From NCBI RefSeq assembly GCF_003945385.1, contig NZ_AP018920.1, positions 4,774,001-4,838,000 of the forward strand: a stretch of DNA of 64,000 nucleotides. Direction: 5' to 3'. A program made the position numbers and the translations under genes. The stretch comes from Pseudonocardia autotrophica. GTDB lineage: Bacteria; Actinomycetota; Actinomycetes; Mycobacteriales; Pseudonocardiaceae. Position 1 is the stretch's first letter. Each line of letters starts with the position of its first letter. Below, piece by piece: positions 19,801 to 29,194 of this stretch. Below the pieces are notes generated by a model. It did not search any database and was not told the origin of the DNA. It saw only the letters and a list, made by a program, of their open reading frames with translations.

Positions 19801-22800
19801 GCAGCAGGGTGCGCAGGGACTCGTGCCGGGCGACGACGTCACGCACCGCCGCGGTGAGCGCCGCCGGATCGAGGTCGCCGGTCACCTGCGCGACCGTCGG
19901 GACGACGTAGCGTCCGCCGGGCCCGCCGAGTTGCTCGGCGAACCAGAGCGCCTGCTGGCCTGCCGAGGCGGGCACCCGTCCCGGGCGGGCGGCGGCCGAA
20001 GCGGCCGGGGCCACAGCTCGGGGCAGCTCGCCGAGCAGGTCGGCGAGCCCGGCGATCGTGGGCCGGTCGAAGACGTCGCGCAGCGAGGCGCGGGTCCCGG
20101 CCATGGCGTTCACCCGGGCCAGCAGCCGGGTCGCGAGCAGCGAGTGCCCGCCGAGTGCGAAGAAGTCGTCGTCGACGCCCGGCCAGGTGTCGGCGGGCAG
20201 CCCGAGGATCTCCCGGAACGCCTCCGCCAGCGCGATCTCGGTGCCGGTGCGGGGCGGCCGGCCGGCGGCCGCAGGCTCGGCGAGCGCCCCGGGCTCGGGC
20301 AGGGCCCGGCGGTCGATCTTGCCGTTGGCGGTGACCGGGAAGCCATCGAGCTCCACGATCGCGGCGGGCACCATGTGGCCGGGCAGCTGCCCGGCCAGGT
20401 GCGCGCGCAGCGCCGCGGCCCGCCCGGACGGCTCGTCCCCGGTCCGCGAGACCGTGGTCACGTAGCCGACCAGCCGGGTTCCGGCCGTGCGGTGTTCCTG
20501 TGCGACGACCGCCGCGCGGGTCACCGCCGGGTGTCGCTCCAGCACCGCGGCCACCTCGCCGGGTTCCACCCGGTGCCCGCGGATCTTGACCTGGTCGTCG
20601 GCGCGGCCGAGGTACTCCAGCACGCCGTCGGCGGTGCGGCGCACCAGATCCCCGGTGCGGTAGAGGCGCTGCCCCGCGCCGCCGGGATCGGCGACGAAGC
20701 GTTCCGCGGTGCGGCCGGGCCGGCCGACGTAGCCGGTGGCGACCTGGTCGCCGCCCAGGTACAGCTCGCCGGGCATCCCGGCCCCGACCGGACGCAGCCA
20801 CCGGTCGAGCACCCGGGCCCGGGTGTTGGCCATCGGGGTGCCGATCGGCACCAGCGCGCCCCGGCCCGGCGTCGTCGGGTCCGCCTCGTGGTGGGTGATC
20901 TCGCCGGTCTCGGTGGGTCCGTAGATGTTGAGGACCGTGCCGCCGGTGCGCTCGCCGAGCGCGGTCGCGAGCGCGGCGGGGAACGCCTCGCCCGCCACCA
21001 TCGTCACGGTCGGCGACGGCAGCGTGCCGGTGCCGGCGCGGACGAACTCCTCGCCCATCGAGGGCACGAAGTTGATCCGGTGCACGGCGTGCCGGCGGAT
21101 CACCTCGTGCAGGTACTCCGGATCACCGTGCCGCCCGTCCGCGGCGACGACCAGCGAGCCGCCCTCGGTGAGCGGGGCGAACACCTCCGGGGCGGAGACG
21201 TCGAACGAGACCGGGGTCTTCATCAGCACGGTCCCGCCGGCGCCGAGCGGGTAGCGCTCGCGGCCCCAGGCCAGCCGGTTCACCAGTGCCCGGTGCGGGA
21301 CCTCGACGCCCTTGGGCCGTCCGGTGGTGCCCGAGGTGAAGATGACGTAGACCGGGTCGTCGGGCGCCGGTTCCCGGGACAGCGCCGGCGGCGTCGCCGC
21401 GCCCCGGTCGAGCTCGCCGGTGTGCTCGTCGAGGACCAGCACGTCCGGGCCGGCGCGGCCGGCGCCGCCGGTGTCGGTGACGACCAGGCACGGGGTGCCG
21501 TCCTCGAGGATCGTCGCGATCCGCGCACCCGGCAGGTTCGGGTCGATCGGCAGGTAGCCCGCGCCGGCCCGGAGGACCGCGGCCAGTGCCACCACCAGGT
21601 CGGGGCTGCGGGGCAGCAGCACCCCGACCCGGTCGCCCACCCGCACGCCGCGCTCGACCAGCAGCGCGGCCAGCGCGTTGACCCGCGCGTCGAGCTCGGC
21701 GAAGGTCCAGCGCAGTCCGGTCGGGTCGTCGACGACGGCGGTGGCCCCCGGGGTGCGGGCCACCTGCCGGCGGACGAGTTCGTCGACGGTGCGGGCGGGC
21801 GGGTCCAGCGCGATCCCGTCGGGCCCGGTGGCGGTGTCGCCGTCCGGGCGCGGCGCCCCGGCCCGGTCGAGATCGACCAGGGTCGTGTCGATCGGCAGGT
21901 CCAGCACCGCGTCGAGGTAGTCGGCGAACCGCCGGGCGTGCTCCTCGACGGCGCGCCCCGCGTACTCCGGCTCGCGCCCGCGCAGGTCGAGCCGGAAACC
22001 GTGGACCGGATCGTTGTGCACGGACAGGTCCAGCCGGCCGACCGGGCCGGGATTCACCGTCTGCTCTACGCCCGCGGTGCCGGCGAAGTCCGCGGCGTAG
22101 TCCAGCAGCTTGATGTTGACGACCGGGAGCTCGAAGTAGGCGGCCTCACCACCCGGCCACAGCCGGGCCAGTTGCGCGTCCTCGATCGCGGTGTGCGCGG
22201 GGACGCCGCGGATCTGCGCCGAGATCGCCTGCAGCAGCTCGGCCACCGTCGTCCGCGGTCCGATCCCGACGACCAGCGGGACGATCCGCGACGTCATCGA
22301 CGGGGTGCGCAGCCGGGCCGCCCCGTCCCGCAGCATGAACGGCATGCGGACCGCGACCCGGTCGGAGTGCCGGTCCCGCGCGGTGAACAGGCCCCACAGC
22401 GCCACGAGGGCGTCCGGCCAGGACAGTCGCGCGGGCCGGGCGAACGCGGCGATGCGGTCCCGGACCTCCGGGCCGAGCGGCACCGGCACGGTGTGCGGCC
22501 GGAACCCGAAGGCGTCGTCGAGCCGGCCCGCGTCGTCCGGGACGCCGGGATCGACGTCGAGCACCCCCCGCCAGTACGCCTCCGCCGCCTCCGGGCCGCC
22601 GTCGGGGGGATCGACGATGTCGGCCAGGGTGCCGAACCAGCGTTCCGGGGCCGGTGCGCCCGACACCCGCGCGGTGTAGAGCTCGGCGATCCGGCGGACG
22701 ACCAGCGAGACACCGTAGGCGTCGAGCACCAGGTGGTGGTGGTTGAAGGCCCAGGCCCAGCCGCCGCCGCTGCGCCGGGCCAGCAGCGACCACGGCGCGT

Positions 22801-23140
22801 ACAGCGTGTCCGATCCGGTCGCCGGCGTGCGGTAGTCGATCCGGGCGCGATCGACGATCGCGTCGTCGTCGAGCGGTTCGTGCACGATCGCGGTATGCAC
22901 CGTGGCGTCGTCGTCGACCCGTTGCACCGGCGATCCGTCGATCTCGCCGAACCGCGCGCGCAGTGCCTCGGTCTCGGTGACCGCCGCGTCCACCGCCTCG
23001 ACGAACGCGACCGGATCGATCGGCCCGGCCATCCAGATGATCTGGCCGACCCGATAGACGGTCGAGTCCGGGAACAGCTGCTGCGCGGACCACACCCCGC
23101 GCTGCGCGACGGACAACGGCAGGCGTACCGGATTGCTCAC
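10892..23140 (-). CDS. Three-module siderophore NRPS (C-A-T-C-A-T-C-C-A-T-TE)
   Basis: 4082 residues from GTG 23140, with AAGGA five bases upstream, one base after the ligase stop. Approximate layout: C1 5-440 (HHLVLDA at about 133, EntF-like starter type), A1 460-960 (FTSGTTG about 600), T1 (GGHSLL about 997), C2 1040-1480 (HHHAVDE about 1189), A2 1510-2030, T2 (about 2075), C3 2140-2575 (HHIVIDE), a linker of about 160 residues, C4 2740-3180 (EHILMDG), A3 3200-3690, T3 (GGNSLL about 3753), and a thioesterase 3800-4082 with GWSFGG. Pocket codes read by eye are A1 D-V-P-N-M-A-I-E-I-K (no confident match), A2 V-D-T-L-V-S-F-G-D-K (beta-alanine-like, lacking Asp235) and A3 D-A-E-D-S-G-L-I-N-K (acidic, suggesting a basic residue such as ornithine, lysine or arginine). 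Predicted product: an aryl-capped peptide siderophore. No MbtH gene lies nearby. Confidence 0.92.
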   Translation of the reverse strand: MSNPVRLPLSVAQRGVWSAQQLFPDSTVYRVGQIIWMAGPIDPVAFVEAVDAAVTETEALRARFGEIDGSPVQRVDDDATVHTAIVHEPLDDDAIVDRARIDYRTPATGSDTLYAPWSLLARRSGGGWAWAFNHHHLVLDAYGVSLVVRRIAELYTARVSGAPAPERWFGTLADIVDPPDGGPEAAEAYWRGVLDVDPGVPDDAGRLDDAFGFRPHTVPVPLGPEVRDRIAAFARPARLSWPDALVALWGLFTARDRHSDRVAVRMPFMLRDGAARLRTPSMTSRIVPLVVGIGPRTTVAELLQAISAQIRGVPAHTAIEDAQLARLWPGGEAAYFELPVVNIKLLDYAADFAGTAGVEQTVNPGPVGRLDLSVHNDPVHGFRLDLRGREPEYAGRAVEEHARRFADYLDAVLDLPIDTTLVDLDRAGAPRPDGDTATGPDGIALDPPARTVDELVRRQVARTPGATAVVDDPTGLRWTFAELDARVNALAALLVERGVRVGDRVGVLLPRSPDLVVALAAVLRAGAGYLPIDPNLPGARIATILEDGTPCLVVTDTGGAGRAGPDVLVLDEHTGELDRGAATPPALSREPAPDDPVYVIFTSGTTGRPKGVEVPHRALVNRLAWGRERYPLGAGGTVLMKTPVSFDVSAPEVFAPLTEGGSLVVAADGRHGDPEYLHEVIRRHAVHRINFVPSMGEEFVRAGTGTLPSPTVTMVAGEAFPAALATALGERTGGTVLNIYGPTETGEITHHEADPTTPGRGALVPIGTPMANTRARVLDRWLRPVGAGMPGELYLGGDQVATGYVGRPGRTAERFVADPGGAGQRLYRTGDLVRRTADGVLEYLGRADDQVKIRGHRVEPGEVAAVLERHPAVTRAAVVAQEHRTAGTRLVGYVTTVSRTGDEPSGRAAALRAHLAGQLPGHMVPAAIVELDGFPVTANGKIDRRALPEPGALAEPAAAGRPPRTGTEIALAEAFREILGLPADTWPGVDDDFFALGGHSLLATRLLARVNAMAGTRASLRDVFDRPTIAGLADLLGELPRAVAPAASAAARPGRVPASAGQQALWFAEQLGGPGGRYVVPTVAQVTGDLDPAALTAAVRDVVARHESLRTLLRDDDGGGLVQVVVPADEAGRRLVCTMEDLSAAAPEVLDERVARVVRARFDLAVDLPVRVAVLRTGAQEWRWVLAVHHHAVDEWSLPVLLRDVSVAYRARRAGREPERAPLPVQYADHAISRRAHLGRADDPGSVLAGHLAYWRDALAGAPEESTICADRPRPAEPTHRGEDVGFALDGDVVSALRTVAARHGVTSFMIAQAAVALAVSALDGTGSADADVVVGSPVGGRTEEGLADAVGYFANVLPFRHRFSAADRPADVLARARETVLDGFAHQDAPFDRIVTAAGAGRDTGRNPVYQVMLTHQQHTGESYPLVLPGADVHPDGTGIGAVKADLDVYLTDRPDGIDGFVSAATDLFDRATAERFVAVLTRALAAFAADPEQPLARLELLPTDDLARIEQWSRGTTGAPAGASTVDAMLRQRIAATPTATAVVDGASGRRWTFAQLDARIDAVAATLAERGVTVGDRVGVLLPRGVDLVPVLAGVLRAGAACVPLDPAHPPAHLARLVEVARPRLVVTAPGGPELPLDADRLLDVPEVAQAPQAPPAPADRRAPSGGDPAQIIFTSGTTGEPKGVQLPHAALANRLSWGNALLGLGAGSRALVKSGVGFVDAVTELFGPLTAGATVVVAPDRIARDAAALWSAVRDHDITHLLTVPALADGLGAEPHTAGDPGPDTLRHWVSSGEPLTPGTRDTMRRLAPGAVLHNFYGSTEVTGDATVCTVDTARAGGRVPIGRPQPGVTARVLDGRLRPVGPGVTGDLYLGGAQLADGYLGRPAFTAERFVADPFAAAGGGRLYRTGDLARWTADGRLEHLGRADDQVKIRGHRVEPGQARAVLRAHPAVSSAVVVAAEHPAGGMRLVGYVTVRPGSTGPDVPGELRAFLAERLPDHLVPSALVELDQLPLTPNGKVDRRALPAPGPGTGAAGRAPATDHERLLATAFREVLALDPDTALGVDDDFFRLGGHSLLAARLLTRVNTTLASALRLRHVFAHPTIAGLAAAVSGPARHDSSPLPPITGVVRPDPIPASFGQQALWVLGELGMGPAYQVGIVLRIPGGADVAALGRALHRFVERHEILRTRFVADDGLLTQVVTAPPQQPGPTVRTVAADDVPARVGELLAERRDLAVDGGAGFTLLQVHDRTGAGPAGRDDLLVVHGHHIVIDEGSVRPLVRDLDALYDAELTGTPVALPPLPVQSAEFAVWQRRLLGDRHDPGSRFRADLEHWAKQLADLPVETPLPLDRPRAETTERTIRTVRAGLGGEGSAAVDRLLSDRRATPLQGLVTALALGLWAEGAGSTVPVGTPVELRDQPELADAIGYLVNTVVVRADVDDSAGFGELLADVRDRVVDAGEHKHAPFDSVVETLAPPRIPGISPLFQVMAAFRDDHRRDDHRPRRLVPDPAVVAAAADDRARPALSDLVGLVVRRPDGQLDLQLNSARELFTAATADRLLARVHRFLVLGARYPHLPVRHLVQLVRAAGDRLDDRADRDTADPVHSGAGPEARHPLPDLDPGDVASWNAALEYLSCTLPGAGPLTLHVRDDGSAELIGHPDGPALAGPGGGPAAALGTVAGLAAELVASYRTRVALTVGREPGVHPGRPQLRPADRVRVAPADADRLRARYGPDSRLLPLSALQSGLLYHMVRSRETGDNNAYVSQVLREISGELDVDHLRRTVERVCARYPNLFAAFVPLHDTEVAVVPAGATAGFRVVGPDELAGDTAASYLERERRVPFDLTDPPLIRFTLVRHAERAATLAMTFEHILMDGWSINALLAEIVDSYADPGLPERTGPASFEDYLDWLGARDTTAAHRAWDDYLADLAGPTLLWPEGGDLGLTRVDTGDVHRDLTPEAAAAVHAAARRAGVTVGTLLQAAWALTLARVTGGDDVVFGNTVSGRPPELPGSDRMIGLLFNTLPMRVGLRPAESVGELLSRIRTEQLRVLDHPYAELTRIQDATGLGALFDTLFVVQNLPFDPFGTDETAPGGLRVTGGTVNDATHYPVTVAVNPWERAGHATVHVRLSYRRDALGSDAADRLTERYLHVLGELAADPNRPVARVGTYLPDERPPSPAGAARPVREVTVADLLDEQVVRSPQETAIVAGDRSLTFAGFAAEVNRYARLLLSRGVRPEHRVALLLPRDERMVVAMFAVFTVGAAYVPIDAEHPDERIGTMLDIARPTATLVTTRDAARVPGPAPGSGRGSAGELLDLDDPAVRAELAAGDPTPVTDAERGGPIEQDNLAYVIFTSGSTGLPKGVAVGYRGLTNMYANHVEEIFDRVVAHQGGRRMRIAHTTSFSFDASWEQLFWLLNGHEVHVIDEELRREPQRLLDHYDAARIDGFDVTPSYGQLLVDSGLLDRDRPAGRSVAADAPGVVFVSLGGEAVPEALWRRLREAPGVESYNLYGPTEYTINALGADLSRSETSSVGRPIANTRAYILDGALHPALPGVPGELYLAGAGTARGYWAEPGRTAERFVACPWEPGTRMYRTGDLARWTPEGTIDYLGRADDQVKIRGYRIEPGEVADVLAGDPQVARAAVIARPDPQGSTALYGYLVSAAGEIALDAVRGRARQLLPDYMVPAGLAAIDELPLTVNGKIEARALPDITTDAAEHVAPRTPAEAAVTGAVAELLGVPQVSATAGFFDAGGNSLLAMRLVARLNERLGSGLLVRDVFTAQDLASIAELIDPGSGADPGGGGSADVAGAVLMPLAPSTTGRHLFCAHARYGHASLYSALAGHVPPGVGVVGLQDPAHAGLDTEFGSMGELAAVYADAVQRVQSAGPYDLLGWSFGGHIVFAVARELVARGEPVATITIIDTTPTGPDHVPDPGDVAPRPGVPVAADTLRQEEFLRATSGELREVLGEQASAEVFADHTQLTAFAVSGLRCERHMAEPTTGGLDCPALLVAAGAPVEADTAAGTGIAGWTAHLPRARTVHVGDADHNAIVRPDRGLPHWAHHLTGLLQRSGPGTHNQEGHR

Positions 23141-23141
23141 G

Positions 23142-24782
23142 TCAGTCCTTCTTCGTTCGCTGGGCGCGCTTGCTGACCTTCCCGGCGACCGTGCTGGGGA
23201 ACGTCTCGACGACCTCGACCAGGTCCGGGAGCTTGTATCCGGCCAGACCGCGTTCCCGCAGGAACGACCGCGTCCCGGCGAGCGTGAGCGCCGAGGGGTC
23301 ACCGCCCTCGCGGGGCACGAGGTAGGCCTTGGCTCGCTCCCCGAGCACGTCGTCCGGGACCCCGACGACGGAGGCGTCGTGCACCGCCGGGTGGGCGAGC
23401 AGGTGGTTCTCGACCTCCTCGGGCGCGATCTTCGAGCCACCCCGATTGATCTGGTCCTTCGCCCGGCCGACGACGGTCAGGTAGCCGCGCTCGTCCTGCT
23501 GGACCAGGTCGCCGACCCGGTAGAAGCCGTCGGCGGTGAACACCGTCCGGTCGTGCTCCGGGGTCCGGTAGTACCCGCGGACGGTCGCCGGTCCCCGGGT
23601 CAGCAGGTGGCCGGGAGTGCCCTGCGGGACCGGCCGGTCCTCGTCGTCGACGACGAGGATCTCGTCCGCGTCCGAGGTCGGCCTGCCCTGCCGGGTGGTG
23701 ATCGTCTCCTCGTCCTCGTCGAGACCGGTGAAGGTGTGCAGGCCCTCGGCCATGCCGTAGCTCTGCTGCAGGGTGGCGCCGAGCTCGCGGCCGATCCGGG
23801 CTGCGGCCTCCGCGCCGAACTTGGCCCCGCCGACCCGTACCGTCCGCAGGCTGGTGAGGTCGTACTCACCGCGCAGCGACGAGTTCAGCCAGGCCAGCGC
23901 CAGCGGCGGGACGAGCGCGGTCTCGGTCACCCGGTGCCGCTGGATCAGCGGGAAGACGGTGTCCGGGCTCCCGTCGGTGGCGAGCACGATCGTGGCACCC
24001 GCGTGCAGCGCGCCCAGGTAGCCGGGCGAGCGCATCGCGAAGCTGTGCGGCATCGGCAGCACGACAAGCTGGACGGTGTCCGCGGTGATGCCGCCGACGC
24101 GGGACGCCTGGACCATCGACCCCAGGTAGCCCTCGTGGGTGTGCGGGATGAGCTTCGAGGTGCCGGTGGTGCCGCCGGACAGCTGCAGGAACGCGACGTC
24201 GGAGGGCAGCGAGCGGCGCTCGTGGCGCAGCGGCTCGTGCGCCAGCAGCGCGTCGAGCTCCGGGCCGCCGCCGGCCCGGTCCAGCACGACGGTGTGCGCC
24301 ACCGTCGGCGACGACGCGGCGATCCCGGCGGCGAGCCCGGCGAGGTCGCTGCCGTCGTGCGACTCCACGGTCAGGTAGGCGACGGCCTCGGCCAGGTCGA
24401 CGAACTGGGCGATCTCGTTGCGCTCGTGTGCCGCCAGCGCCAGCACCGGGACGGCGCCGAGCTCGAACAGCGCGAACACCAGCGGGATGTACGCGGCGAC
24501 GTTGGGCAGCTGCACGACGACACGGTCGCCGCGGCCGATGCCCCGTGCGCGGAACCCGGCGGCCAGCCGCAGCACCTGCTCACCGAGCTCGGCATAGGTG
24601 AGCTCGGTGTCACCGGCGATCACGGCGACGTCATCGGGGACCCGCTCGACGGTGTCGAACAGCATCTCGGAGAAGGTCCGATCGATCCAGAGCCCGTCCC
24701 GGCGGTAGCGGGCGGCGAACTCCTCCGGGTGCCCGACGACGCCGTCGAGCACCAACGGCTCGAGATCCGGCACGGCGCTCAC
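23142..24782 (-). CDS. Aryl-AMP ligase (EntE/DhbE family), probably 3,4-DHB specific
   Basis: 546 residues from GTG 24782, overlapping the panD stop by 4 bp. It is a stand-alone adenylation domain with P-loop [17 protein letters not shown], the hinge YRVGDLVQ and the C-terminal catalytic Lys in [11 protein letters not shown]. It would adenylate an aromatic acid and load it on the carrier of the fusion protein encoded at 9801. In 2,3-DHB ligases the pocket reads HNYPLSS; here the same place reads HSFAMRS, so the Asn linked to 2-hydroxyl recognition is Ser and the following Tyr is Phe. Together with the dehydratase fusion this favours 3,4-dihydroxybenzoate as substrate (inference). Salicylate ligases differ at another position. 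The gene is coupled to panD before it and the NRPS after it. Confidence 0.88.
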   Translation of the reverse strand: MSAVPDLEPLVLDGVVGHPEEFAARYRRDGLWIDRTFSEMLFDTVERVPDDVAVIAGDTELTYAELGEQVLRLAAGFRARGIGRGDRVVVQLPNVAAYIPLVFALFELGAVPVLALAAHERNEIAQFVDLAEAVAYLTVESHDGSDLAGLAAGIAASSPTVAHTVVLDRAGGGPELDALLAHEPLRHERRSLPSDVAFLQLSGGTTGTSKLIPHTHEGYLGSMVQASRVGGITADTVQLVVLPMPHSFAMRSPGYLGALHAGATIVLATDGSPDTVFPLIQRHRVTETALVPPLALAWLNSSLRGEYDLTSLRTVRVGGAKFGAEAAARIGRELGATLQQSYGMAEGLHTFTGLDEDEETITTRQGRPTSDADEILVVDDEDRPVPQGTPGHLLTRGPATVRGYYRTPEHDRTVFTADGFYRVGDLVQQDERGYLTVVGRAKDQINRGGSKIAPEEVENHLLAHPAVHDASVVGVPDDVLGERAKAYLVPREGGDPSALTLAGTRSFLRERGLAGYKLPDLVEVVETFPSTVAGKVSKRAQRTKKD

Positions 24783-25186
24783 CGGGAGGCGACCTGGTCG
24801 ACGGTCCCGGGAACCGGCTGGGCCGGGTCCACACCGAGCTCGACGATCCGGTTGTCCGCGTCGACGTGCACCACCCTGGGCCGGTGCGTGGCCGGTTCGG
24901 CGTCGTCGGCCAGCAGGTAGGAGATGATGATGACCAGGTCACCGGGGTGCACGAGATGCGCGGCGGCACCGTTGATGCAGACGACGCCGGAACCGGGCTC
25001 ACCCATGATCACGTAGGTCTCGAGCCGGGCGCCGTTGGTGATGTCGACGACCTGGACCTGCTCCCCCTCGACGAGCCCGGCGGCCTCCGCCAGGTCGGAG
25101 TCCAGGGTCAACGAGCCGACGTAGTGCAGATCGGCCTGGGTGACGGTCGCACGGTGGATCTTTCCACCGAGCACGGTGCGGAACAT
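24779..25186 (-). CDS. panD: Aspartate 1-decarboxylase (beta-alanine supply)
   Basis: 135 residues, the usual PanD length. ATG 25186 is chosen because GAGAGGAAT precedes it and the protein then begins [13 protein letters not shown] as in the family; the frame is open further upstream without a signal. The self-cleavage site that creates the pyruvoyl cofactor is intact: HYVGS, cut between Gly24 and Ser25. Lys9 and the NGAAAHLV segment are also present. The enzyme decarboxylates aspartate to beta-alanine. No panB or panC is nearby; instead it is the first gene of the siderophore operon and overlaps the ligase gene. The second NRPS adenylation domain has a beta-alanine-like code, so a dedicated precursor role is likely. 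Confidence 0.93.
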   Translation of the reverse strand: MFRTVLGGKIHRATVTQADLHYVGSLTLDSDLAEAAGLVEGEQVQVVDITNGARLETYVIMGEPGSGVVCINGAAAHLVHPGDLVIIISYLLADDAEPATHRPRVVHVDADNRIVELGVDPAQPVPGTVDQVASR

Positions 25187-25565
25187 CGGATTCCTCTCGG
25201 GCTGCTCGGAGTCACGGCAGCCGACGTGACGGGCCGGGAGAAACGACGAGGGCCACGGAGGGACACGAAGGACACCGCCTCGCGTCACGACCCCGCCAGA
25301 CATCCGGGACGGTCCCGGCTCCTCGCCACGACGATGACCGGATACCTCGGTCGACGACGGCGGGTGTGTGTCGGCTGGTCTCGATTACGCCGAGCGACGC
25401 TAACTCCTGTGGTTTGTTTAGGCTAGCCTCAGGGTTGTGGTTACTGTCACCGGACGTAGGGGTTCGACCACACGATGACCCGTGGTTAGGGTCGCCTTCC
25501 TCCGGATCTTCCCGTGCCGCGCGGCTCGCCGGGCATCGACGGGTACGCCCTGCGGAAAGGACGAC
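25187..25565. other. Divergent promoter region of the siderophore operons
   Basis: This 379-bp gap separates panD (minus) from the ABC exporter pair (plus). It has locally higher AT content around 25380-25450 and contains the iron box at 25415-25433, which could control both directions. A ribosome binding site GGAAAGGAC for the short leader frame lies at its right end. No protein-coding gene was recognised in it. Confidence 0.6.
25415..25433. promoter_or_regulatory. IdeR/DmdR iron box (strong match)
   Basis: 15 of 19 positions match the IdeR/DtxR consensus, with the centre TTAGGCTAGCCT essentially palindromic. It is 229 bp upstream of panD and 133 bp before the leader ATG of the ABC pair. 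Iron-loaded IdeR binding here would repress biosynthesis and the exporter together. Confidence 0.78.
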
Positions 25566-25592
25566 ATGACCATGGCTCCGCGTGACCCCTGA
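25566..25592 (+). other. Eight-codon leader frame before the ABC exporter gene
   Basis: ATG 25566 has the best ribosome binding site of the area (GGAAAGGAC, three bases before the ATG) but the frame stops after MTMAPRDP. The stop overlaps the GTG at 25582 of the transporter gene, which has no Shine-Dalgarno of its own. This could be a coupling leader peptide, or the true start displaced by a one-base indel. Confidence 0.45.
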
Positions 25593-27330
25593 GCGCTCGA
25601 CGGACCCGGCCGGGCTCGGGCGTGGCCGCCTCACCCGCCGGTTTCCGGTGCTCTGGCAGGCCCCGCCCTCCCCACCCCCGGTGGAACAGTTCGCCGTCGC
25701 CCCGGGCACCGGCCCACGACGGTTCACCGCCCGGGTCGCGGTCGCGGCCCCCCGCCTGACCGTCCCGGCCGCGGCGCTGGCGATCGTGCAGAACGCCGCC
25801 ACCGCGTCCATCCCGGTGATCATGGGCCTGGCGATCGACCGCGCGTTGCAGACCGGGGATCTCGTGCAGCTCTCGGGCTGGCTGGCCCTGCTGGGGATCA
25901 CCTTCCTCTGCCTGGCGCTGGCCTTCCGGGTCAGCGCCTTCCTCGCAGCCCGGGCGGTGCAGACGGTCGAGCACCGACTGCGCAGCACCCTGTCCGGGTC
26001 GGTCCTGCACCCGGCCGACGGACGGGTCCGCCGGCCCGACGGAGTCGTCCTCTCCACCGCGACCAACGATCTGACCCGGCTCTCCACCGCGGTGAACCTC
26101 GGTGTGTTCCCGGTCGGCGAGCTCGCCGGGATCACCGTCGTCGCGGTGTCCCTGCTGGTGATCCACTGGCCGCTCGGCGTGGCCGTGCTGCTCGGCGCGC
26201 CGGTCGTCGTCTGGCTGATGGGTGCGCTGAGCGGGCCGTTCTCGCGGACCGCGCGGCACGCCCAGTCACTGCTGGCGGTCGCGGTCGGGCGAGCTACCGA
26301 CCTGGTGACCGGCTACCGGGTTGTCAAGGGGGTCCGCGCCGAGGAGGAGGCGACCCGCCGCTACCGGCACGAGAGCCGGGCAGCACTCACCGGGGCGTAC
26401 ACCAATCTCGGGGCTCTCGGCCGCTACCTCGCCGGGAGCAACACCATCTCCGGGCTCTTCGTCGCCGGCATCGCGGGGCTGGCCGGGTTCTTCGCCGTCG
26501 CCGGCGAGATCACGATCGGCGAGCTGATCGCGGTCGCCGGGCTGACCCAGGCGCTGCTGCCACCGTTGAACCTGCTGACCGCGAACGCCGGCGCCGTCTG
26601 GGCGGCCGCCGTCGGATCGGGCGAGCGGGTACTGGATCTGCTGCGTGCAGCCGGTGACGCACCGGAACCCGCCGCGCCCCCGCCCGGCCCGGCCACCCCG
26701 CCGGTCGTGGAGGTCATCGCCGACGGCGACGAACCGATCCGGCTCGAGCCGGGCGCCGTGATCGGGTTGCACGCCGACGACCGCACCGCGAATGCGATCG
26801 TCGGCTCCTTCCTGGCGCCGCGAGGTGTGGGGCGGATGGCCGAGGTGCTTCTCGACGGCGTTCCCGCCGCCGAGCTGGACCCGGCCGACTACCGGGCCGC
26901 AGTCGTCGTCGCACCGCACGAGGCCGGTCTGTTCAGCGGCACCGTCGCCGAGAACCTGGACCTGCCCGGTGCCGCCCCGCACCACCGGGCCACTGCGCTG
27001 TGGGCTGCGGCCTGCGACGACTTCGTATCCGGCACGCCGGGCGGCCTCGACATCCAGGTCGGGGAGAACGGCAACCGGCTCTCCGGTGGCCAGCGCCAGC
27101 GGCTCGCGCTGGCCCGCGCCTACGCCCGCGACGCGCAGGTCCTGGTCCTGCACGAGCCCACGACGGCCGTCGACTCGGTGACCGGTGCGGCGATCGCCGA
27201 CCGGCTGCGCCGGGTGCGCGCAGGGCGTTCGACGCTCCTGGTCACCACCTCCCCCGTGCTCCTGGCCCGATGCGACCGCGTCGTCGAGCCGGGGGCGCAC
27301 GCCGGCGGCCCGGTTCGGGTGACCCGGTGA
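25582..27330 (+). CDS. ABC exporter half-transporter, degenerate Walker A
   Basis: 582 residues from GTG 25582. About 45 N-terminal polar residues precede a six-helix exporter-type membrane domain (about 50-330). The nucleotide-binding domain follows. Its Walker A position reads GAVIGLHADDRTAN, with no GxxGxGKS, so it cannot bind ATP canonically, yet the signature LSGGQRQRLALARA is perfect. Walker B reads VLVLHEPTTA, with His for Asp in LDEP. It must therefore pair with the next gene, which has the opposite defects. The start is uncertain because the only good ribosome binding site serves a short frame just upstream. Next to siderophore biosynthesis it is most likely a siderophore exporter; an IrtAB-like importer is an alternative. 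Confidence 0.82.
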   Translation: MTPERSTDPAGLGRGRLTRRFPVLWQAPPSPPPVEQFAVAPGTGPRRFTARVAVAAPRLTVPAAALAIVQNAATASIPVIMGLAIDRALQTGDLVQLSGWLALLGITFLCLALAFRVSAFLAARAVQTVEHRLRSTLSGSVLHPADGRVRRPDGVVLSTATNDLTRLSTAVNLGVFPVGELAGITVVAVSLLVIHWPLGVAVLLGAPVVVWLMGALSGPFSRTARHAQSLLAVAVGRATDLVTGYRVVKGVRAEEEATRRYRHESRAALTGAYTNLGALGRYLAGSNTISGLFVAGIAGLAGFFAVAGEITIGELIAVAGLTQALLPPLNLLTANAGAVWAAAVGSGERVLDLLRAAGDAPEPAAPPPGPATPPVVEVIADGDEPIRLEPGAVIGLHADDRTANAIVGSFLAPRGVGRMAEVLLDGVPAAELDPADYRAAVVVAPHEAGLFSGTVAENLDLPGAAPHHRATALWAAACDDFVSGTPGGLDIQVGENGNRLSGGQRQRLALARAYARDAQVLVLHEPTTAVDSVTGAAIADRLRRVRAGRSTLLVTTSPVLLARCDRVVEPGAHAGGPVRVTR

Positions 27331-29057
27331 CCGCCGACGCGATCCGGCCGGGTCTGCCCGTCGCCGGCTGGGGGACGACCTGGGCCGAGCTGAAGCTGGT
27401 CAGCCGTGGCCACCGGCTGCGGCTGCTCGCCGTCGCGTTGCTGGGGCTGGGCAGCTCCGCGCTCGGGCTGGCGATGCCGGTGGCGCTCGGCTCGCTCATC
27501 AACTCCGTCGACGCCGGCACCGCGGACGCGGGCACCGTGTGGTGGACGATCGTGGTGATGGTCGGCGCGACGAGCGTCGCCGCGGTCGGCACCGCGCTCA
27601 CCGCGGTCCTCGCCGGACGGATCTACCAGACGCTTCTGGCGGAGCTGCGCGAACGCCTGGTGGCCCGGGCGATGCAGCTGCCGCAGGGCGTCGTCGAGCG
27701 GTCCGGGACCGGCGACCTCGTCGCACGGGCCAGTGACGACGTCTCCCAGATCGCCGAAGCCGCGCACCGGGTCGTCCCGGCGCTCACCTCGGCCGGTTTC
27801 ACGATCCTGGTCTCGGTTGCCGGGATGACCGCGCTGGACTGGCGCTACGGGCTGGCGCTCGCGGCCACTCTCCCGGTGCACGTGTTCGCGCTGCGCTGGT
27901 ACCTCGCCACCGCTCCCGCCGTCTACCAGGCCCAGCGCAGGGCCGCCGGCGAACGCGCGCAGCAGATCCTGGAGTCACTGCGCGGCTTCGACACCGTGCA
28001 GGCCTTCGGCCTCGGCGACCGGCGACACCGGCGGGTCGTCGGCGCGTCCTGGGAGGTCGTGCGGCACACGCTGCGGGCGCGGACGGTGCAGAACATGTTC
28101 GTCGGCCGGCTGCACCTCGCCGAGTACCTCGGCCTGGCGGCCATCCTGGTCGTCGGCTGTCTGCTGATCGGATCCGGCAGCTCGACGGTCGGCATGGCGA
28201 CCACCGCGATGCTCGTGACCCTGCGTCTGTTCGGACCGGTCACCCAGCTCCTGCTGGTGATCGACGTGCTGCAGTCGGCACTGGCCTCGCTGAACCGGAT
28301 GATCGGGGTGATCACCATGCCGCCGGGCCGCCCCGTGGAGGGCACCACCGGCGCCACCGCGGTGGGCGCTCCGGTCGTCCGGCTGAGCGGGGTCGGGTTC
28401 GCCTACCCGGGGGGCCGGCAGGTGTTGCACGACATCGATCTCACGATCGGACCGGGTGAGCGGGTCGCGGTCGTCGGCAGCTCCGGAGCGGGCAAGACCA
28501 CCCTGGCCGGGTTGCTCGCCGGGATCCACGCGCCGAGGAGCGGCACCGTCACCCGCCCGGAGAACACCGTGCTGATCACCCAGGACACCCACGTCTTCAC
28601 CGGGACGTTGCGCGAGAACCTGAACCTGGCCGCACCCGGCGCCGGTGACGCCGAGATCGCCCGCGCACTCGCCGCGGCCGGCGCGGACGGTCTGCTCGAG
28701 TCGCTGCCCGATGGTCCGGACACCCTGCTCGGCGCCGGCGGGCGGGCGCCGACCCCGGCTCAGGCCCAGCAGATCGCGCTGGCCCGCCTCGTGCTCGCCG
28801 ATCCCGACCTGGCGATCCTCGACGAGGCGACGGCCGAGGCCGGGTCGAGCGACGCGGAACTGCTGGACCGCTGTTCGGCGGCCGCGCTGCACGGACGCGC
28901 CGGCCTGGTGATCGCCCACCGGCTCTCTCAGGCCGCGGTCTGCGACCGCATCGTCGTCATGGCCGACGGCCGGATGATCGAGAGCGGCAGCCACTCCGAG
29001 CTCCTCGCCGCCCACGGGGCCTACGCCCGGCTCTGGCGGTCCTGGACCGCGCGCTGA
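27327..29057 (+). CDS. ABC exporter half-transporter, degenerate signature motif
   Basis: 576 residues from GTG 27327, overlapping the previous stop by 4 bp. The membrane domain (about 30-320) has six helices and a SGTGDLVARASDDV stretch typical of exporter coupling regions. The nucleotide-binding domain has an intact Walker A (GSSGAGKTT), an intact Walker B with catalytic Glu (LAILDEAT) and the switch His (IAHRLSQ). Its signature is degenerate: TPAQAQQIALAR in place of LSGGQ. Combined with its partner this leaves one complete ATP site (this Walker A/B with the partner's LSGGQ) and one dead site, the pattern of asymmetric heterodimeric exporters such as TM287/288. It is last in the iron-regulated plus-strand transcript. 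Confidence 0.85.
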   Translation: MTADAIRPGLPVAGWGTTWAELKLVSRGHRLRLLAVALLGLGSSALGLAMPVALGSLINSVDAGTADAGTVWWTIVVMVGATSVAAVGTALTAVLAGRIYQTLLAELRERLVARAMQLPQGVVERSGTGDLVARASDDVSQIAEAAHRVVPALTSAGFTILVSVAGMTALDWRYGLALAATLPVHVFALRWYLATAPAVYQAQRRAAGERAQQILESLRGFDTVQAFGLGDRRHRRVVGASWEVVRHTLRARTVQNMFVGRLHLAEYLGLAAILVVGCLLIGSGSSTVGMATTAMLVTLRLFGPVTQLLLVIDVLQSALASLNRMIGVITMPPGRPVEGTTGATAVGAPVVRLSGVGFAYPGGRQVLHDIDLTIGPGERVAVVGSSGAGKTTLAGLLAGIHAPRSGTVTRPENTVLITQDTHVFTGTLRENLNLAAPGAGDAEIARALAAAGADGLLESLPDGPDTLLGAGGRAPTPAQAQQIALARLVLADPDLAILDEATAEAGSSDAELLDRCSAAALHGRAGLVIAHRLSQAAVCDRIVVMADGRMIESGSHSELLAAHGAYARLWRSWTAR

Positions 29058-29194
29058 ACCGGGCCACCGACTTCCGCACCGCCGTCCCGTCATCGCTCCG
29101 GACGGCCTGACCCGCTCCGGACGAGTCGAGGTCGCCCGTTGCCGGAACAGCAACGATTCTTGCCGTCCCGGTCGCCCTGGATCAGGGTGGCGGC

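Noticed and set aside
19568..23176. Plus-strand open frame of 1202 codons
   Set aside because: Antisense to NRPS module 1 and the starter C domain; no recognisable motif.
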